Shown: positions 8,460 to 21,590, counted from the stretch's first letter. The stretch is DNA of 64,000 nucleotides from Iris pallida (GCA_029216955.1 JANAVB010005597.1:42145311-42209310); one strand, 5' to 3'. Notes: a model not told the origin generated them from the letters alone. Numbers and translations are program-made.

Positions 8460-10775
8460 TAGTGCCCCGTCCCACTCTGTCAATCGGAGGAATCGAAACG
8501 CCGACGGCATTCAGACTTAGCATGCAACGGCGATACGAAGGTCCGCTCGGTCGAGACGACTCCTCGAATCAGGTGGGGTAGTTTCGGTGAACTTGTCTCA
8601 TCTTAGCCTTCACAAAATAAATTACATGTTTTCAACTTGCATAAGTAGGCTTGATAATAAAAGAGATGAATCCACATAGATAAGAAAATAATCCCGACGG
8701 GTCGAATTGAGTTAGAATATGGAAATGTCTAACGGTCGGCTTAGAGTTGGTGCACGACGTGCTTTAAAAAATGACACTCGATCCTTCGTCCCTTGGGAGA
8801 AGGAAAGTTGGGATTCACCGCAAAGCTAAGAGTTAGCCTAAGTCATAGGTGTCGCCCGCGTAAATGCTCGATAAAGCATGCACGCTTCCACGAAGCAAGG
8901 CTTGGCTAGCCTTTGCTCGCCCCACGGGTTAAAGTTACATTGCACGGCTTGTGGCATAAGTCTAGGCACCCAAATGACTTTGTCGTTCAGAGTCGATCGC
9001 GTGCACGACACGTTTCCACGATGCAAGGCTTGACGCAGCCTTTGCTCGTTAAGTTGTTGCATGGTTAAGTTAGCCAAGTTATGTTAGGCGATCGGAGTAG
9101 TAGCAAGCACGGTCCTACAAGTTCTACGGCTGGGTATAACCACATAGTCTTGTGGTGTCAAGGCCAGTCATATAGAGTATGACTTGGACGGTAGTGTCGC
9201 ATAGAGTTCAGTTGCCTTAAGGCACGATGCACAGACTTAGTGTTTAAGGCACGAGCTACGGTTGATTTCAAGTCGAGTAAGAAAAAGGACTATCAAATGG
9301 TCGTTCTGAGTTGAGAAAAATGATAGGGTAATATGGAAGAATGCTCGCGACCGTGGGTCGTCGAGACGGTCTCAAATGATAGAAGTCTTGATATTGGTTT
9401 TGAAAGAGATGGTAACACTGGAAGAACAATGACTGTGTGAGACGTCAGTTTGAGTCGAGTCTTGCATGGTCATTGGACAACTTATCGACAAGGGCGAAAG
9501 TTTTCTTCGAGCGGCAACCCGGGGCCACAGGACCGACTCGACCTAGGAGAAAACAGGGGTATAGCCGAGCTGGGAGTACCGCTCAGGTTAGTCGGAGGCT
9601 TTCAGCAGGGATCGCTACGTGCGTTGAAAGGTATCCCGAATAACAAAGCTATAAGTCCAGGTATAGCTTATGGTGCTGGTGACCTCATATAGATGAGTCG
9701 GCACGGGCGGCAATCCGCGTGTGTGTCTTTGGATTGAGCTGAGTTGAATGTGTATGCAGTTAGAAGACAGTGTTTGGGCCTAAGATTTGGCGCCAACATA
9801 GGCGACGTGCTTTGGCGTGAGTTGTGGTGTCGAGTCTTAAGTTGCTTCGCATATAAGTTGCATAAGTTGGTTTGGATCGTTGGAGTTTAAGTCAGGAAAC
9901 CGTCGCAAGGCAAAGTTGGTGATCAAGTAGCAAGGGCCGCGAGGCGACGATATAGTTAAGTCTCACCGAGTTGCGAGGCACGGCCTCAATAAGGATTTGT
10001 AGCACGGTCATATGGGAATGGAGTCTTATCGTATGGTTGTGTCTCTGATTTTGGCCGAAAGGCAAGCACGACTTGATAGGTTAACGTTGTTGAGTTGACG
10101 TTGTGTTGCAAGCACGGAATGGTCTAGAGACACAAAATAGGCCAAGGCGTCGGTCCTAAAATAATCCTAATACAAGAGTAGAAAGACAATACAAAGGGGA
10201 CTAAGTTACACAAAGTAAATGAACGGGTCGGTTTTGTATGGGTGGGCGAGGAGCTCATTCCACCAGTACAGTTGAGTACTGACACCCACATAGTTTTTAT
10301 GTGCAGGCACTGGTAGAAGCTCGTGGCACGGAGCTCGCTTGGATGCGTCGAGGCACGAAGTACCTTGGCAATTCGAAGCGTGCGGCCGCATGGAGTCAAG
10401 ACTTAAACGGGACATAATGTATGGACGTCGCCTTCTGAAGCATCCGCTAGCTCAAGACTTGTATTTGAAAGATGAGAGAGAGCTGAGTGACTTGTAATAT
10501 GAGAAGAATGAGCTTGAGTGACTTGTAATCTTGGCCTTGCGCCCTTTGTAATCTTTGTTTCAATATCAATAAAGAGCTTCTTTAAATAACTTGTGTTTTG
10601 CTTCAAATTTCTGCTGCTATTATTCAATGTCTCTGCTTGGGACTTCTATGCGACGACCCCGTCGCAGCCGCTGAAATCGGCCGTTATGGAACCCGCCTTG
10701 CACGAGGGCAATCTAGGCTCGTACGTCATCACGCCTTAGCGAGGACAATCGCTCATACGGGAGCGGAGCGTGACA
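8460..10775 (+). repeat. Long LTR copy A (about 2.3 kb)
   Basis: It begins TAGTGCCCCGTCCC (first two bases of the LTR missing) and ends GGAGCGGAGCGTGACA. Both ends match copy B closely, but A carries about 1.58 kb (roughly 8837-10414) absent from B. That extra part shares blocks with the 5535-6924 LTR, so the long form is probably ancestral and B is internally deleted. A polyadenylation-like AATAAA lies near 10567. It contains no credible gene. Confidence 0.7.
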
Positions 10776-10778
10776 TAA

Positions 10779-11524
10779 TGTAGTGCCCCGTCCCGTTCAG
10801 TCAATCGGAGGAATCGAAACGCCGACGACGTTCGGACTTGGCATGCAACGGCGACACGAAGGCCCGCTCGGTCGAGGCGACTCCTCGAATCATGTGGGGT
10901 AGTTCGGTGAACTTGCCTCATCTTAGACTTCACAAAATAAATCGCATGTTTTCAACTTGCACAAGTAGGCTTGATAATAAAAGAGACGAATCCACATAGA
11001 TAAGAGAATAATTTTGACGTGTCGAATTGAGTTAGAATATGGAAAGGTCTAACGGTCGGCTTAGAGTTGGTGCACTGCGTGCTTTGAAAAATGGCACTCG
11101 ATCCTTCGTCTCGTGGCTTGGAAGAAGGAAAGTTGGGATTCGTCGAAAAGCTAAGAGTTAGCCTAATGTATGGACGTCGTATTTCGAAGCATCCGTTAGC
11201 TCAAGACTTATATTTGAGAGATGAGAGAGAGCTGAGTGACTTGTAATGTCAGAAGAGTGAGCTTGAGTGACTTGTAATCTTGGCCTCGCGCCCTTTATAA
11301 TCTTTATTTCAATATCAATAAAGAGCTTCTTTAAATAACTTGTGTTTTGCTTCAAATTTCTGCTGTTATTATTCAATGTCTCTGCTTGAGAATTCTGTGC
11401 GACGATCCCGTCGCAACCGCTAAAATCGGCCGTTATGGAACCCGCCTTGCACGAGCACAATCTAGGCTCGTGCGGCATCACGCCTTAGCGAGGACGATCG
11501 CTCCTACGGGAGTGAGGCGTGACA
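10779..11524 (+). repeat. Short LTR copy B, 5' LTR of a non-coding element
   Basis: A 746-bp LTR from TGTAGTGCCCC to GTGAGGCGTGACA. Only TAA separates it from the end of copy A. It is followed by TAGTATCAAAGC, a decayed tRNA-Met primer site at 11528-11539. The deletion relative to A joins CTAAGAGTTAGCCTAA directly to TGTATGGACGTCG. Confidence 0.75.
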
Positions 11525-14081
11525 TAATAGTATCAAAGCACGGCTTTACGTCCTTGGACTATTAATTGAATTCTTTAACTCTGTTGTTTCCACAAACTCT
11601 GAAGTGTTGCTTCCGCAAAAGTTGATATCATTGGTGCGCTATCTCTCAAATGTCCCATGGGATGTCCATACAATAATTCTATCTATTTTGTAAAACATAG
11701 GAGAACAGTTTTTGACAAAACAAAAAGATGGTTCACGTAAGCACGGTTGGCTAAGTCGGACTGGGCATATACACCAAAGTTGTGTCGTCCTTAGAAAATT
11801 CGAGTGCGGGAATTGAATAGTATCAAGCAAGAATGAGTTGAACTCGATTGAGTAAAGTGAGATGACTATCGATAGGGGTGCTATCGAGCGACGATAACGT
11901 CGGTGAGATATAGATGAGCGTCTTGAAATTCGAGGAATGGTTCGAACGAAAAATTTGAAAAAGTCGATTTTGAGTCGAATGATAAGTGGAGGATTTGTTG
12001 AATGACTTTATCCCTGAGTGGTGTATACGATAGCCTCATGGATGTCGATCAATCGATTGAGGATGAGGGGTGTCGATGAGTCTATCAGCAAGCGTCGCGT
12101 TATGCAAAGCCTTAGATTGAGTGTTGTTGAACAAGTTATAGTCTTGGGATTTGACGATGTGATTCGAACAACGTAGAAATTGACGCGCACGAAACGTGCA
12201 CGGGATCGAAGATTGTGCGAGTATGAAACACAAAAATGATTGAGTAGGTAAAATCAAATCGAGAAAAAGTTAAGGTGTAGCGAATGGATGACTTGATCAA
12301 GGAAATCGATTGGTGGATCATATAGAAAAAATTAGCACGATAGGGAGATAGCGTGCATGAAAAGTTGAATTTTGAAGTTACGCGAATGACTCTGAGGATT
12401 GGAATGGATGTGCTCGATGATTTGAGTTAGCAAGGAATGATGTGATTTGGAGAAAAATGTTGGTCGATGACTTAAGATAGATGGATGAACTAGACGTGAA
12501 TTTGGGTTTGAGTAATTTGATGTTGTGAATGATTCGAGGGATAATGATCGAACTTGAATTTGAATGTCGAGGAGATTATCCAGTCGGACGATAGCATCAT
12601 TCGCACGACTCAAAATTCGTTGCAAAGGAAGATCGTTAGGTTACACATATCATCGATGGTATTAAGGCATATCAAAGATCGATATGCGATAACTCGGGGG
12701 CACTCTAATTCGAGAAATGACGATCGTGCAAGTGTTATTGTCTTGACGGATGCTATACTTAGGATTTTGATTGAAATAAATGGGATGCAAGTAGAAGTGT
12801 CTTGATGGTTACGCGGATAACCACAGCGTCGACATTCTTGTCTTGTGCGAGCGCAACTCTAGCCTTGCACATGTGTCGCATCGAATTTGGGGCGATCGTT
12901 TCTCGTGAGCGCTGATATGGTGATTCATGTCGTGAGAATGATTGAACTCGAAAAATCAGGACATGGAAACTTTGATTGTCTCGACTTGTTGGCTTGATAA
13001 CGAAGGTGAATTCGAGGATTTGTAGGACTTATGATTGACAAATGAATGAAACTTGAGGGTTTAGTAGGTCAAATCCGCGCATCGAGAATGAATTAGTCTA
13101 GACATAAAACAAGAGTTACGTCCCGATGAGGATGATTACCCCGCAGGAGCGTGCATGGTGATTCATGCCCACCGTGAATAATCTGAATCGCGTGAGATCG
13201 GGGCGCAACATATTGTTAAGCTAGACGGTCTCATGATCGAATATGTGAATTTGGATGAATGACTTAGGAAATATGAAATGTGAATTATGGTTTAGTGGTG
13301 AATTGTGTCGTAACATGCTTGACTTGGAAGGATTGATAGGCGAACTATATCGAACGTGTTTGAAGGGATAGACTATGCAAGATGGTTTGTTGAACGAGCG
13401 ATATTGATATGTCGAGGAATTGGTTGAAACGTGAGTTATCGTAGGATGGCTTTGCTGAATGATTCAGACCCCATGCGATAAATGTCCGGACGTGTGCGGA
13501 AAATCTATGCTTGATGTTTAGAAATCAGAGTGATGCGAGCTTGGGTAGAAAATCCCGTACTATCAACTTGGTTTGACCTTAGGATTGGGTCAGTGTTGAT
13601 ATTGTTATTTGAGAACTATGATTCCAATACTGACGAATGACTTTAGCCAAAAGACATAGCCTAGCGATTAGGCAGACGTCCCAGTACGGAGCGATAGGAA
13701 TTGTGAAAGCACCGCTCATGAAGCTCGGTTGACATGCACGTATATCAGGGATGCCCGAATATGTGCACGATCCGACTCGAGTGGTGATGACAGATTCTCT
13801 ATCACGAGGCTTGGTTGAAATACATGTATTTTGGGGATGCCTCGAATATGTGCACGATCCAAACTAAGTGATAAGTCGAATCAAGTGAGACTTGAGGAAT
13901 GGAAAAGCATCAAGGATTTAGAAATAGAGTTTTAAAAAATGTGACGGTAGTGCGAGCATGGCTCGGATTGAGGAAACGCATAGGAGTAGTGCGCGCGAGA
14001 GTCGTCGAATGTCGCGTGATAAGTCAATAAGTAAGTACTCAGTTAGTTTCGAGGACAAAACTTTTTCTGAGTGGTGTATGA
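11525..14081 (+). mobile_element. Non-coding internal region between LTR copies B and C
   Basis: About 2.56 kb with no recognisable gag or pol, only short random frames, although it lies between matching LTRs. A polypurine-like segment TCGAGGACAAAACTTTTTC precedes copy C (14050-14080), as in many plant gypsy elements. The stretch near 12835-12925 resembles LTR-end sequence (GTGTCGCATCG), suggesting internal rearrangement. This fits a large retrotransposon derivative or a heavily deleted element; I cannot tell which. Confidence 0.5.
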
Positions 14082-14458
14082 TGTAGTGCCCCGTCCCGCT
14101 CAGTCAATCGGAGGAATCGAAATGCCGACGACGTTTGGACTTAGCATGCAACGGCGACATGAAGGCCCGTTCGGTCGAGGTGACTCCTCGAATCAGGTGG
14201 GGTAGTTTCGGTGAACTTGTCTCATCTTAGCCTTCACAAAATAAATCACATATTTTCAACTTGCACAAGTAGGCTTGATAATAAAAGAGACGAATCCACA
14301 TAGATAAGGGAATAATCCCGACGGGTCGAATTGAGTTAGAATATAGAAAGGTCTAACGGTCGGCTTAGAGTTGGTGCAGGGCGTGCTTTGAAAAATAACA
14401 CTCGATCCTTCGTCCCGTGGCTTAGGAGAAGGAAAGTTGGGATTCGCCGCAAAGCTAA
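14082..14458 (+). repeat. LTR copy C, truncated
   Basis: It starts TGTAGTGCCCCGTCCCGCTC and follows copies A and B to AAAGCTAA, where an inverted Tekay-like LTR begins. It is the 3' LTR of the element whose 5' LTR is copy B. The rest of copy C is not found in the window. Confidence 0.75.
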
Positions 14459-16440
14459 TGTCATGACCCGCACCCTGAGGAATGGCACGAGAACGTGGGT
14501 ACGTCCTGCCTACGCCGCAGAATTGGCGGTAGAATGCTGTATAGGTCGTCTATAAATACTACAACTAGACAATTATAAGGGTACTTGTCATCTCCGCACG
14601 GAGGTATAATATGGCATAACTCAATCACAAGAAAATCTAAGGAAGATAACACGAATTATGAAAGATAAGATAGAAGAAAATAACTGAAAATTATGTAAGA
14701 TTCCAACACAAGTTAGAGTTCAAAACATAACACAAGATCCCAGAATAATAAATATACTACAAGTCTCAAGTACTAGCTGGATCGCAGTCCAGTCAAGCCT
14801 AACTAACTAGTCTAATCATGGGGGTAGTCCTCTACTGAGCTAGATGCTCCTCAGGCTCCTGAGTGTCATCCTCATATGCCCCATAGAAAGTAGGGCAGTC
14901 ACCATCACCATCATCTGTAGTATTTGTCCACACATCCAGTCAGGATTGGAACGAGCACATCATCTAACAGTTCAAAATAATTGACAAGCGCTATGAGTCA
15001 TGAAATACTAATGAAATTCTTGATGATCAAGTTGCAGAGGTAATGTATGATGAAAAGAAAAGTGCACAAAATCATATGAGAAATAGGCAGATATGTAAAA
15101 ATGAGTAAACCTGTCATGCAAGATATGTTGTAGACAACTCAGACAAACTATGTTAAGACCAGTGATTTGAAATACCAAGTTTGACATGTGAACGGCTATA
15201 GGGATATATCCGGCAAACCATACACGTACGTTTGTGGCCGCTATTATTCACGAAAGACCAATGAGATAGAAAGGGGTACGTTCAAATGTCTCCTAGGTAT
15301 TTCCCCGTCCGACTAGTACACATGGAATCCTGGTTCTTTGACACGCATTTCATTAGTCACGATGGATGCATTAGTCATGATTACATTATTCAATATAGGC
15401 ATGAAACTACGTATCTCCAATCAGGGAATCCATAAAATACCAATCCGTGAGTCCATCGTGTCAGAATCAAGATAGAACTCTAATATAACATGCATCACAG
15501 GATATATCAACATAATAAAACTATCAGAGAATGTACTCGCCTGTCGTCCAAGCAATGAATGTGAACCGAGCCTCAAAGTAGAGTCACAAAGCCTATAGAT
15601 AAGATACATGTGTTAAATGGGTGTTAGATAGTGTCAGACATGGTTTTCTAGTGAGTGGTATGCAATCTAGGTCAATTATTGACTCATAGTTGACTTTTGG
15701 TCAACTGGTCAACCCTGGTCAAACCTTAGTCAAATTTAGGCCATTCTAGGTCTAGTTAACCTATATCAAATCATTATCTACCTAGTTATAATATATATTT
15801 ATATAAATGTAAGAGTATCACATATATTAGATACTTACCCACATTCCATATTTACCCCCTATACTCTGATATGTACATATCCTATTATACATTCTCTACC
15901 TTCATACTAGTGTGAAACAACCACATATAGCAGTATACTAATGCCCTCTTTTTCCTAATTAGATACATGTACATACAGGAAAGAGAAGGAAAAGGTTTCT
16001 TGTGGCCAACAATGTGGCTGACCCACACAGGCTACCCTTAGGTTCAAATGCTAACACACCTTTGTATTGCAGTATGGTATGATCCCATTCTAAATTCTGT
16101 TCTCAATAGCCCCTTCCTATCACATATATATATACCCATATATCCACAAACATGCACATATCTCCATTTAGGATACTAACAGTATACCCTAAAATCTCTG
16201 ATACATAGAACCTAGACCCAAAAGCCAATGGCCTACACTGGCCTGGGCAGCAGCCTAATGGCCTGCCCCAAGCCACACATAGCCTACAGCCCCCTCTCCT
16301 CTCTTCTAAACATATGACACCAACCTTCAGTGGCTAAGCACCCCCACTGCACTAGGATTCAGCCCTTCACACACACACTCCCTAACTCACTAATAGCCTA
16401 GCTGAAACTCAAGTCAGTCCACACTGATACATGAACACTG

Positions 16441-16562
16441 ACACACACACACATATAAACTAAGGACACTAGGACTAACTTTTTAATGATACAAACACCT
16501 ATGGCACTAACTGATACATGAAGACACTCTCCTAACACACACACACGCACACACACACACAC
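16441..16562 (+). repeat. (CA)n microsatellites in the minus-strand LTR
   Basis: Two (AC)n runs, near 16441-16453 and 16539-16562, the second interrupted by a G. They lie in a CA-rich part of the LTR that extends to about 17460. Confidence 0.8.
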
Positions 16563-16699
16563 TAGAACACACAAAACCAACAAAATTTTGATCCCTATAA
16601 ACACTCATACACATAGGCAAAAGCCCCTAACCTATCTAACATGATCTCCTGCATACTGATACAGTGATGTATCCTCACTGGTATTATCTCCTCATCCCA

Positions 16700-17060
16700 T
16701 CTCAAACCAAGTGGCAAAATGGCCCAACCAAAGCCCAAGGGGAAGGATCCCCTGCTACCCCCTGTTGCTAGTGCGGCTGCTGCTGCATAGCAAGCCAAGG
16801 CATACATTTGCGTTGCCAAAGTGCATTGCTGCACTTGCAATGCAAATGGCACAAGCTGCTAATGCAAGCCTGCAGTGCCCCTGGCCCTTAGGCCCCCTGC
16901 TGCTACTGTCTGGGCCAGTGCTGCAACTACCAAGGCTTAGCAAGGCCAAGCAAAGCTCTGAAATGCAAGGCCAAGCCTGGCTGCTTGCATTTCCAGCTGC
17001 AATGCCTGCTGATGCTTGCATTTTTAAGACCAACAAGGCTTTGCCATAATCTAGTTGGTA
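16700..17060. repeat. Cryptically repetitive GCAAGCC / TTGCATT island
   Basis: Words such as TTGCATT, AATGCAAG, GGCCAAG and GCTGCTG recur many times in both orientations over about 350 bp, quite unlike the AC/AT-rich LTR around it. Both strands stay open for about 110 codons only because of this composition (Ala/Cys/Leu-rich, no domain). I read it as low-complexity expansion, not a gene. Confidence 0.5.
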
Positions 17061-18181
17061 ATTTACATTACCAAGATAACACACACACACTCACAATCTC
17101 AAGTCAAAACTGAACTATTAACTTACATCCAACATATACTCTAAAATCCAAACACTCGTAAGATACTCTAACACCTGATACCAAGTCCAAACCCTAAGAA
17201 TAAACTTCAAACTCTAATACCCAAGTCTAAACTCCAATCTAGCTACACACTTATAGGCTAAAGGCCAATTGGCCATGGCTAACCGAGCTTGGCTCAAGTG
17301 CCCTGCACCCTCACCCATGGATACTAACTGAGCACTAGATAGGACACTAAACACTAAGATTTAGCCACACACACAATTTCACAAACTCTGAACACTGAAT
17401 GGACCTCCCTACTCCACTGCCTCATTATACTCTCAACTCTCTCTACACCCACACACCATCTGATATGAACCCCTTCCTATTCTCTCAACTCCTGCATCCA
17501 GTTAACTCATTCCTTGCATTTCAGTTCAGTCCTAAACTTGATATATTAAGTTCCATGTATCAGTCCACATGATACTCCCAAGTATCCCTATCATTCAGTC
17601 CAAGACTGATACTAGAGGAACCTCCTTGGACTGAACAAATAAGTTATACAGGACAGTCTCATATGGCAACTGAACAAATAGAAAACCTGGGATATAAACT
17701 ACTGGGCATCCATCTAGAGGGCTGAAACTAAGATGGACTGAAAATCTAAGGTGATTTTGGGACCGAACCAAGAACAAGTTCCCTCACATCTATGAACCAA
17801 AATCAATTGCCAAAGGCCAAACGGCCAAGATACTACTCGAGCCCCTGACCCAACCCAGTATTCACACCCCACAGGCCAAGCCCTCACTCACTCACTCCCT
17901 GAACCATTGATACCACTCTGATACTGTGAGTATCAAAACTTTACATGCCCAAAAGTGGTCCCTCTCTCACTCGAACACATGCTTGATGGCCATGGGACCA
18001 AAATTGCCTAAGGCCAAACCCAGAGCTTTGATACCCCTATCCAATTCACTACAACTAAGACACACATGACCCATAAACTCTCAAATCCCCTGTGCCCGAG
18101 CCAATGTAGCATTGCCAAGGGCAACTGCCACTGCCTCGCTCATATTCTGATACTAACACTAGCATTTAATGCACTCACTAC

Positions 18182-19274
18182 TGTAGAATCGTTGAGCACC
18201 TCTAGAGGGGGGGTGAATAGAGTGCGTGTGTGCAGCGGAATATAATCACCAATTAAAAAATTAAACAATGGCAGATATGTAAGAGACAGTAAATAAAGAT
18301 AGAGAATTCAAACTCAGTGACACAGCGATGTATACTGGTATCCCTCTGAGAGGACTAATCCAGTCTCGAGTACTCTTGCTCGATGTTAATTCACTATGGC
18401 ACAAGCTTTAACTGAGAGCTTGCAATCTCTTACAACACCGTGCTTGGTGATAAGCGCACGACCAGCTTCACAACACTGTGCTTGGTGACGAGCGTACGAC
18501 CAGCTCCACAACAGAAAAGTTATTGAAACTTGAACGACATCTTTACAACTTTTGAGTAACCAAAAGACTCTAAATCAACTCAGATAGTACTGGCTTTTGG
18601 CTAAGAGATGTGTAGGTGAGATTTGAAAATCTTAGATCATTTTGAAAATACTTGAGTAATAGAGAAGAGAAGATGAAGAATGAATTGATGATTTGAAACG
18701 AAAAGTTCTTCTCTATTTATAGGTGTTTTCACCAACCGAACTCGGGCAGAACTCGGGCAGAGTTCGGGTGCAAATATCTCGCAAAGAGACGTTGCTCGCT
18801 GATTTGGAGGCAACAGAAGTTTGAATACAAACTTGACCGAACTCGGCTTAGAGTTCTGTCAGGAGATATTTGAAATTCTTTTGCAAAAACAGTTTCAAAC
18901 ATGTTTTTGGTTATTTGTAAAATCATTTGAAAAGACTATTTTCGAAATATGTTTTTGAAATATTTGTAAACGAAAATACGAATGGTAAAAGTAGGCTTTT
19001 AAAATAAGGACAGTTTTAACCCTAAGCCAGTATTACCAAAATTGATTTTACAAAGTAATTCCTAGACTCAATAAAATATAAAATACAAAATAAAAATGAG
19101 AACTGAGTCTTCAGAAGATTTGATGATGTTGACGCTTTGATTGATGTGGTATATCGTCCGTTGAATATGATTTTATGAATCCTGAAATGATTAACAGCAT
19201 TTTCTATATTTTGTGTATTGACTAAAGTGTATGTTGATTATCGAAATCGGGTGTGACCATGGAATGGGCCAACA
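18182..19274 (-). repeat. 3' LTR of the Sirevirus element
   Basis: 1,093 bp. It lacks a roughly 32-bp block of CGAACTCGG-type repeats that the other LTR has near 27068-27110. The polypurine tract (minus strand AAAATGAGGGAGAT, 19275-19288) lies directly next to its start. Confidence 0.85.
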
Positions 19275-19709
19275 ATCTCCCTCATTTTGATATTGACAAA
19301 CTTGAGTCTATACCAAAATATATTTATATCAAATAAAATAAAATATCAAAATACCTGAAAAAAATTTGTTTGGATTTTGTTTTTGGAATTATCTCCGCTT
19401 TGGTATACTCTTTTTCTCCCCCTTTGTCAAGTAGTAAAATGAATAGGCTCCCCCGTAAATCGTAAAGCCAACAATAGACAAGACAAGACAAAGTGAAGCA
19501 AAAAAAAATAATCACAACATAGACATATATGGAAACAACTGGGATAAAATGAACTATCTCATAATAAACTGAAATATCATAGAGGTTTCCACTAGAAAAA
19601 AATGCAACTGATAATGTCTAACTAAACAGTTTAGACATGAAATGAAACTACTACATCAACTGCATCAACTAATCAAATCAAAATTCACTATCCCATGGCT
19701 GAATCCACG

Positions 19710-20908
19710 TCACATCGTGGGGTCGTCCGCACCTGGAGGATCATGAGGGAAGTATGCTGTGGTCGGGTCGAAATACTGAAAAGTAACCTCATCAGTAAAT
19801 CGAGAACCAGGAAAAGCCGGGTGAGGAAGGATGGTGACCGGATGGACTGGATCCTGAGCCAGGCTATAGTGAAGGTCAGCAATACTATTTCTCAGCACCT
19901 GGGCCTGAGAAATGTGCCTGAACTCTGAGTCCTGATGACGTTGCTTAGAGACCGCAACAAAATCATCGAAGCGCTGGAAGAAAGTCTGATCGAATCCTGG
20001 GGCAGGGGCCGGAGCAGGAGGAGCATCAGCTGCAGGGCCTCAGCATCAGCAGCTGGAGCAGGAGCAGCTCCAGGAGGTGCAGGAAATCGACGAGAACGAA
20101 TCAGCTCAACAGGTGGAGAGGAGATGGCACACGTCTCAAGATCAATCTCAAAACGTTGAAAGATCGAAGCAAGGTGCATCGGATAAACTAGATTCCTGCC
20201 TGCATTTTTGCAGTTAAGCATCCAGTTCATCATAGTTTTGGGAACGGAGAAAGGAATGCCAAAGTGGATGTGATATAGAGCAGAAAGTTCCAAAAAGGTA
20301 ACTTCATCAGTATATCCTTTCTTCGGAAGAAGAGCAGAAAATACCATACGATGAAGTTCATAAAATGTTTGGTTCAGATGTTTGGAAAAGATTCTCCGGG
20401 GAGGAGGGTTAGGGTGACAGATTAATTCCCTAAAGGAAGCCAAAGTGACATCGGCAGGGAACTGAATGTGGTAGATGTCAACTAATGCATCACCAAGATC
20501 AGGAATATGAAAGTATTCGCTGATATCAGTGGCGCTAAATTCTAACTCTTGCCCAGCAATGCAAGAATAGAAATTACCGTTAGGTTTTACCTGCAGATTG
20601 CAGTAAAACATGCGAACGGCGTTGTCATAAATGCTCTCTTGGACCTCGAAAAAATTGCGGTATCCAAGTTGGTCAAAGATTGGAGCATATTCAAAAAAAG
20701 TAGTAAAGTTAACGAAGGCTCCAGAGCAAATACGACGACTAGAGAAAGAATCAAACCAGAGATCCGAGAAGTCTTTGTCGGGAAACAAAGTAGAATCGTA
20801 CTCTTCGGGATCTCTAGGTCTAGCTGGACTAAAGAGACTAGCAGGGGTATAGTCAGAGGATGAGGAAGCACCTTGGGAAGAGTTCCCTCTTTGACGCTTG
20901 GGGGCCAT
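19710..20908 (-). pseudogene. Env-like / putative plant transposon protein ORF of the Sirevirus
   Basis: The ORF lies downstream of RNase H on the same strand, the position of the env-like gene in Sireviruses. The first ATG is at 20908 (MAPKRQRGNSSQ). The first 40 residues are Ser/Pro-rich, then a domain of about 230 residues with the pattern of the 'putative plant transposon protein' family: FFEYAPIFDQLGYRNFF, VRMFYCNLQV, then ELEFSATDISEYFHIPD. A Pro/Ala-rich linker follows. Near 20030-20050 the frame shifts: the continuation in the second frame (GFDQTFFQRFDDFVAVSK onward) runs to a stop at 19710-19712, while the original frame ends at 19892. I see no convincing signal peptide or transmembrane helix after the real start, so a membrane role is not supported here. 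The function is unknown. Confidence 0.65.
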
Positions 20909-21015
20909 GAGGAGATGGATAGCAAATACCTTCAAAGAAAAAAAAAAGGAAAAAGAAGGAAGATGACCGCCCACTGGAACTCGTCAAACCCTTGCTAATA
21001 TGGAGGAGGAGAGGC

Positions 21016-21190
21016 TTCTAATATAAGAGGAGGGCTTTCCACGTTTTGGTGTGAAGAAAAAGTGGAAGGAAAATTGGATTATAAAGCCTCTAGGGCCGGC
21101 TGTTCGGTTCTGGAAGTTACCACAGCGTCGACCGAACTCGGTCCGAATTCGGTCCGAACTCGGTCAGAGTTCGGGCCGAGTTCGGCCACT
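21016..21190 (-). promoter_or_regulatory. Internal promoter-like region upstream of the env-like ORF
   Basis: A cluster of CGAACTCGG / CGAGTTCGG words in both orientations (21123-21187) precedes TATA-like sequences (TTTATAATC near 21080, CTTATATTAG near 21020) and then the env-like ATG at 20908. The same word cluster precedes the TATA box in the element's own LTR. That it works as a second promoter is inference. Confidence 0.4.
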
Positions 21191-21590
21191 TGCATTCCCG
21201 AGACTGTCAAAGCAGTCAGGTAAATAAAAGTTGTAATTAATAACGTTTGACTGGTTTATTAAATAACTGCTGTTATTTTCAGGTTAACTATAGGGGTTGT
21301 CCCAGCTAACGGAGGTTCACCGGAGAACTCTTAAATACCGTTTCGCTTCGACCGTAGCCGTGGTGACAGACATACCCTTTGTAAGTTTGTCCCCAAAAAT
21401 AATTTTTGTTAAATAATAAATTATCAAGTCATAAATACAGTTTTAATTACCATATGCATTATGAGTCCGAGAATTCAAGAATGCCGAGCTCACGCCTCAA
21501 GATGTTAAAACGGTCTTCAGCCAATGGTTTAGTGAATATATCTGCTAGTTGATGAACAGTATCAATAAATTCTAAGCAAATATCCCCGTG

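Noticed and set aside
15421..15609. Short minus-strand frame in the split LTR
   Set aside because: Under 65 codons, no similarity, located in LTR sequence; the same region in the related LTR does not keep the frame.
20549..20863. Plus-strand frames opposite the env-like ORF
   Set aside because: Shadows of the real minus-strand coding sequence; they share no domain and have no promoter context.
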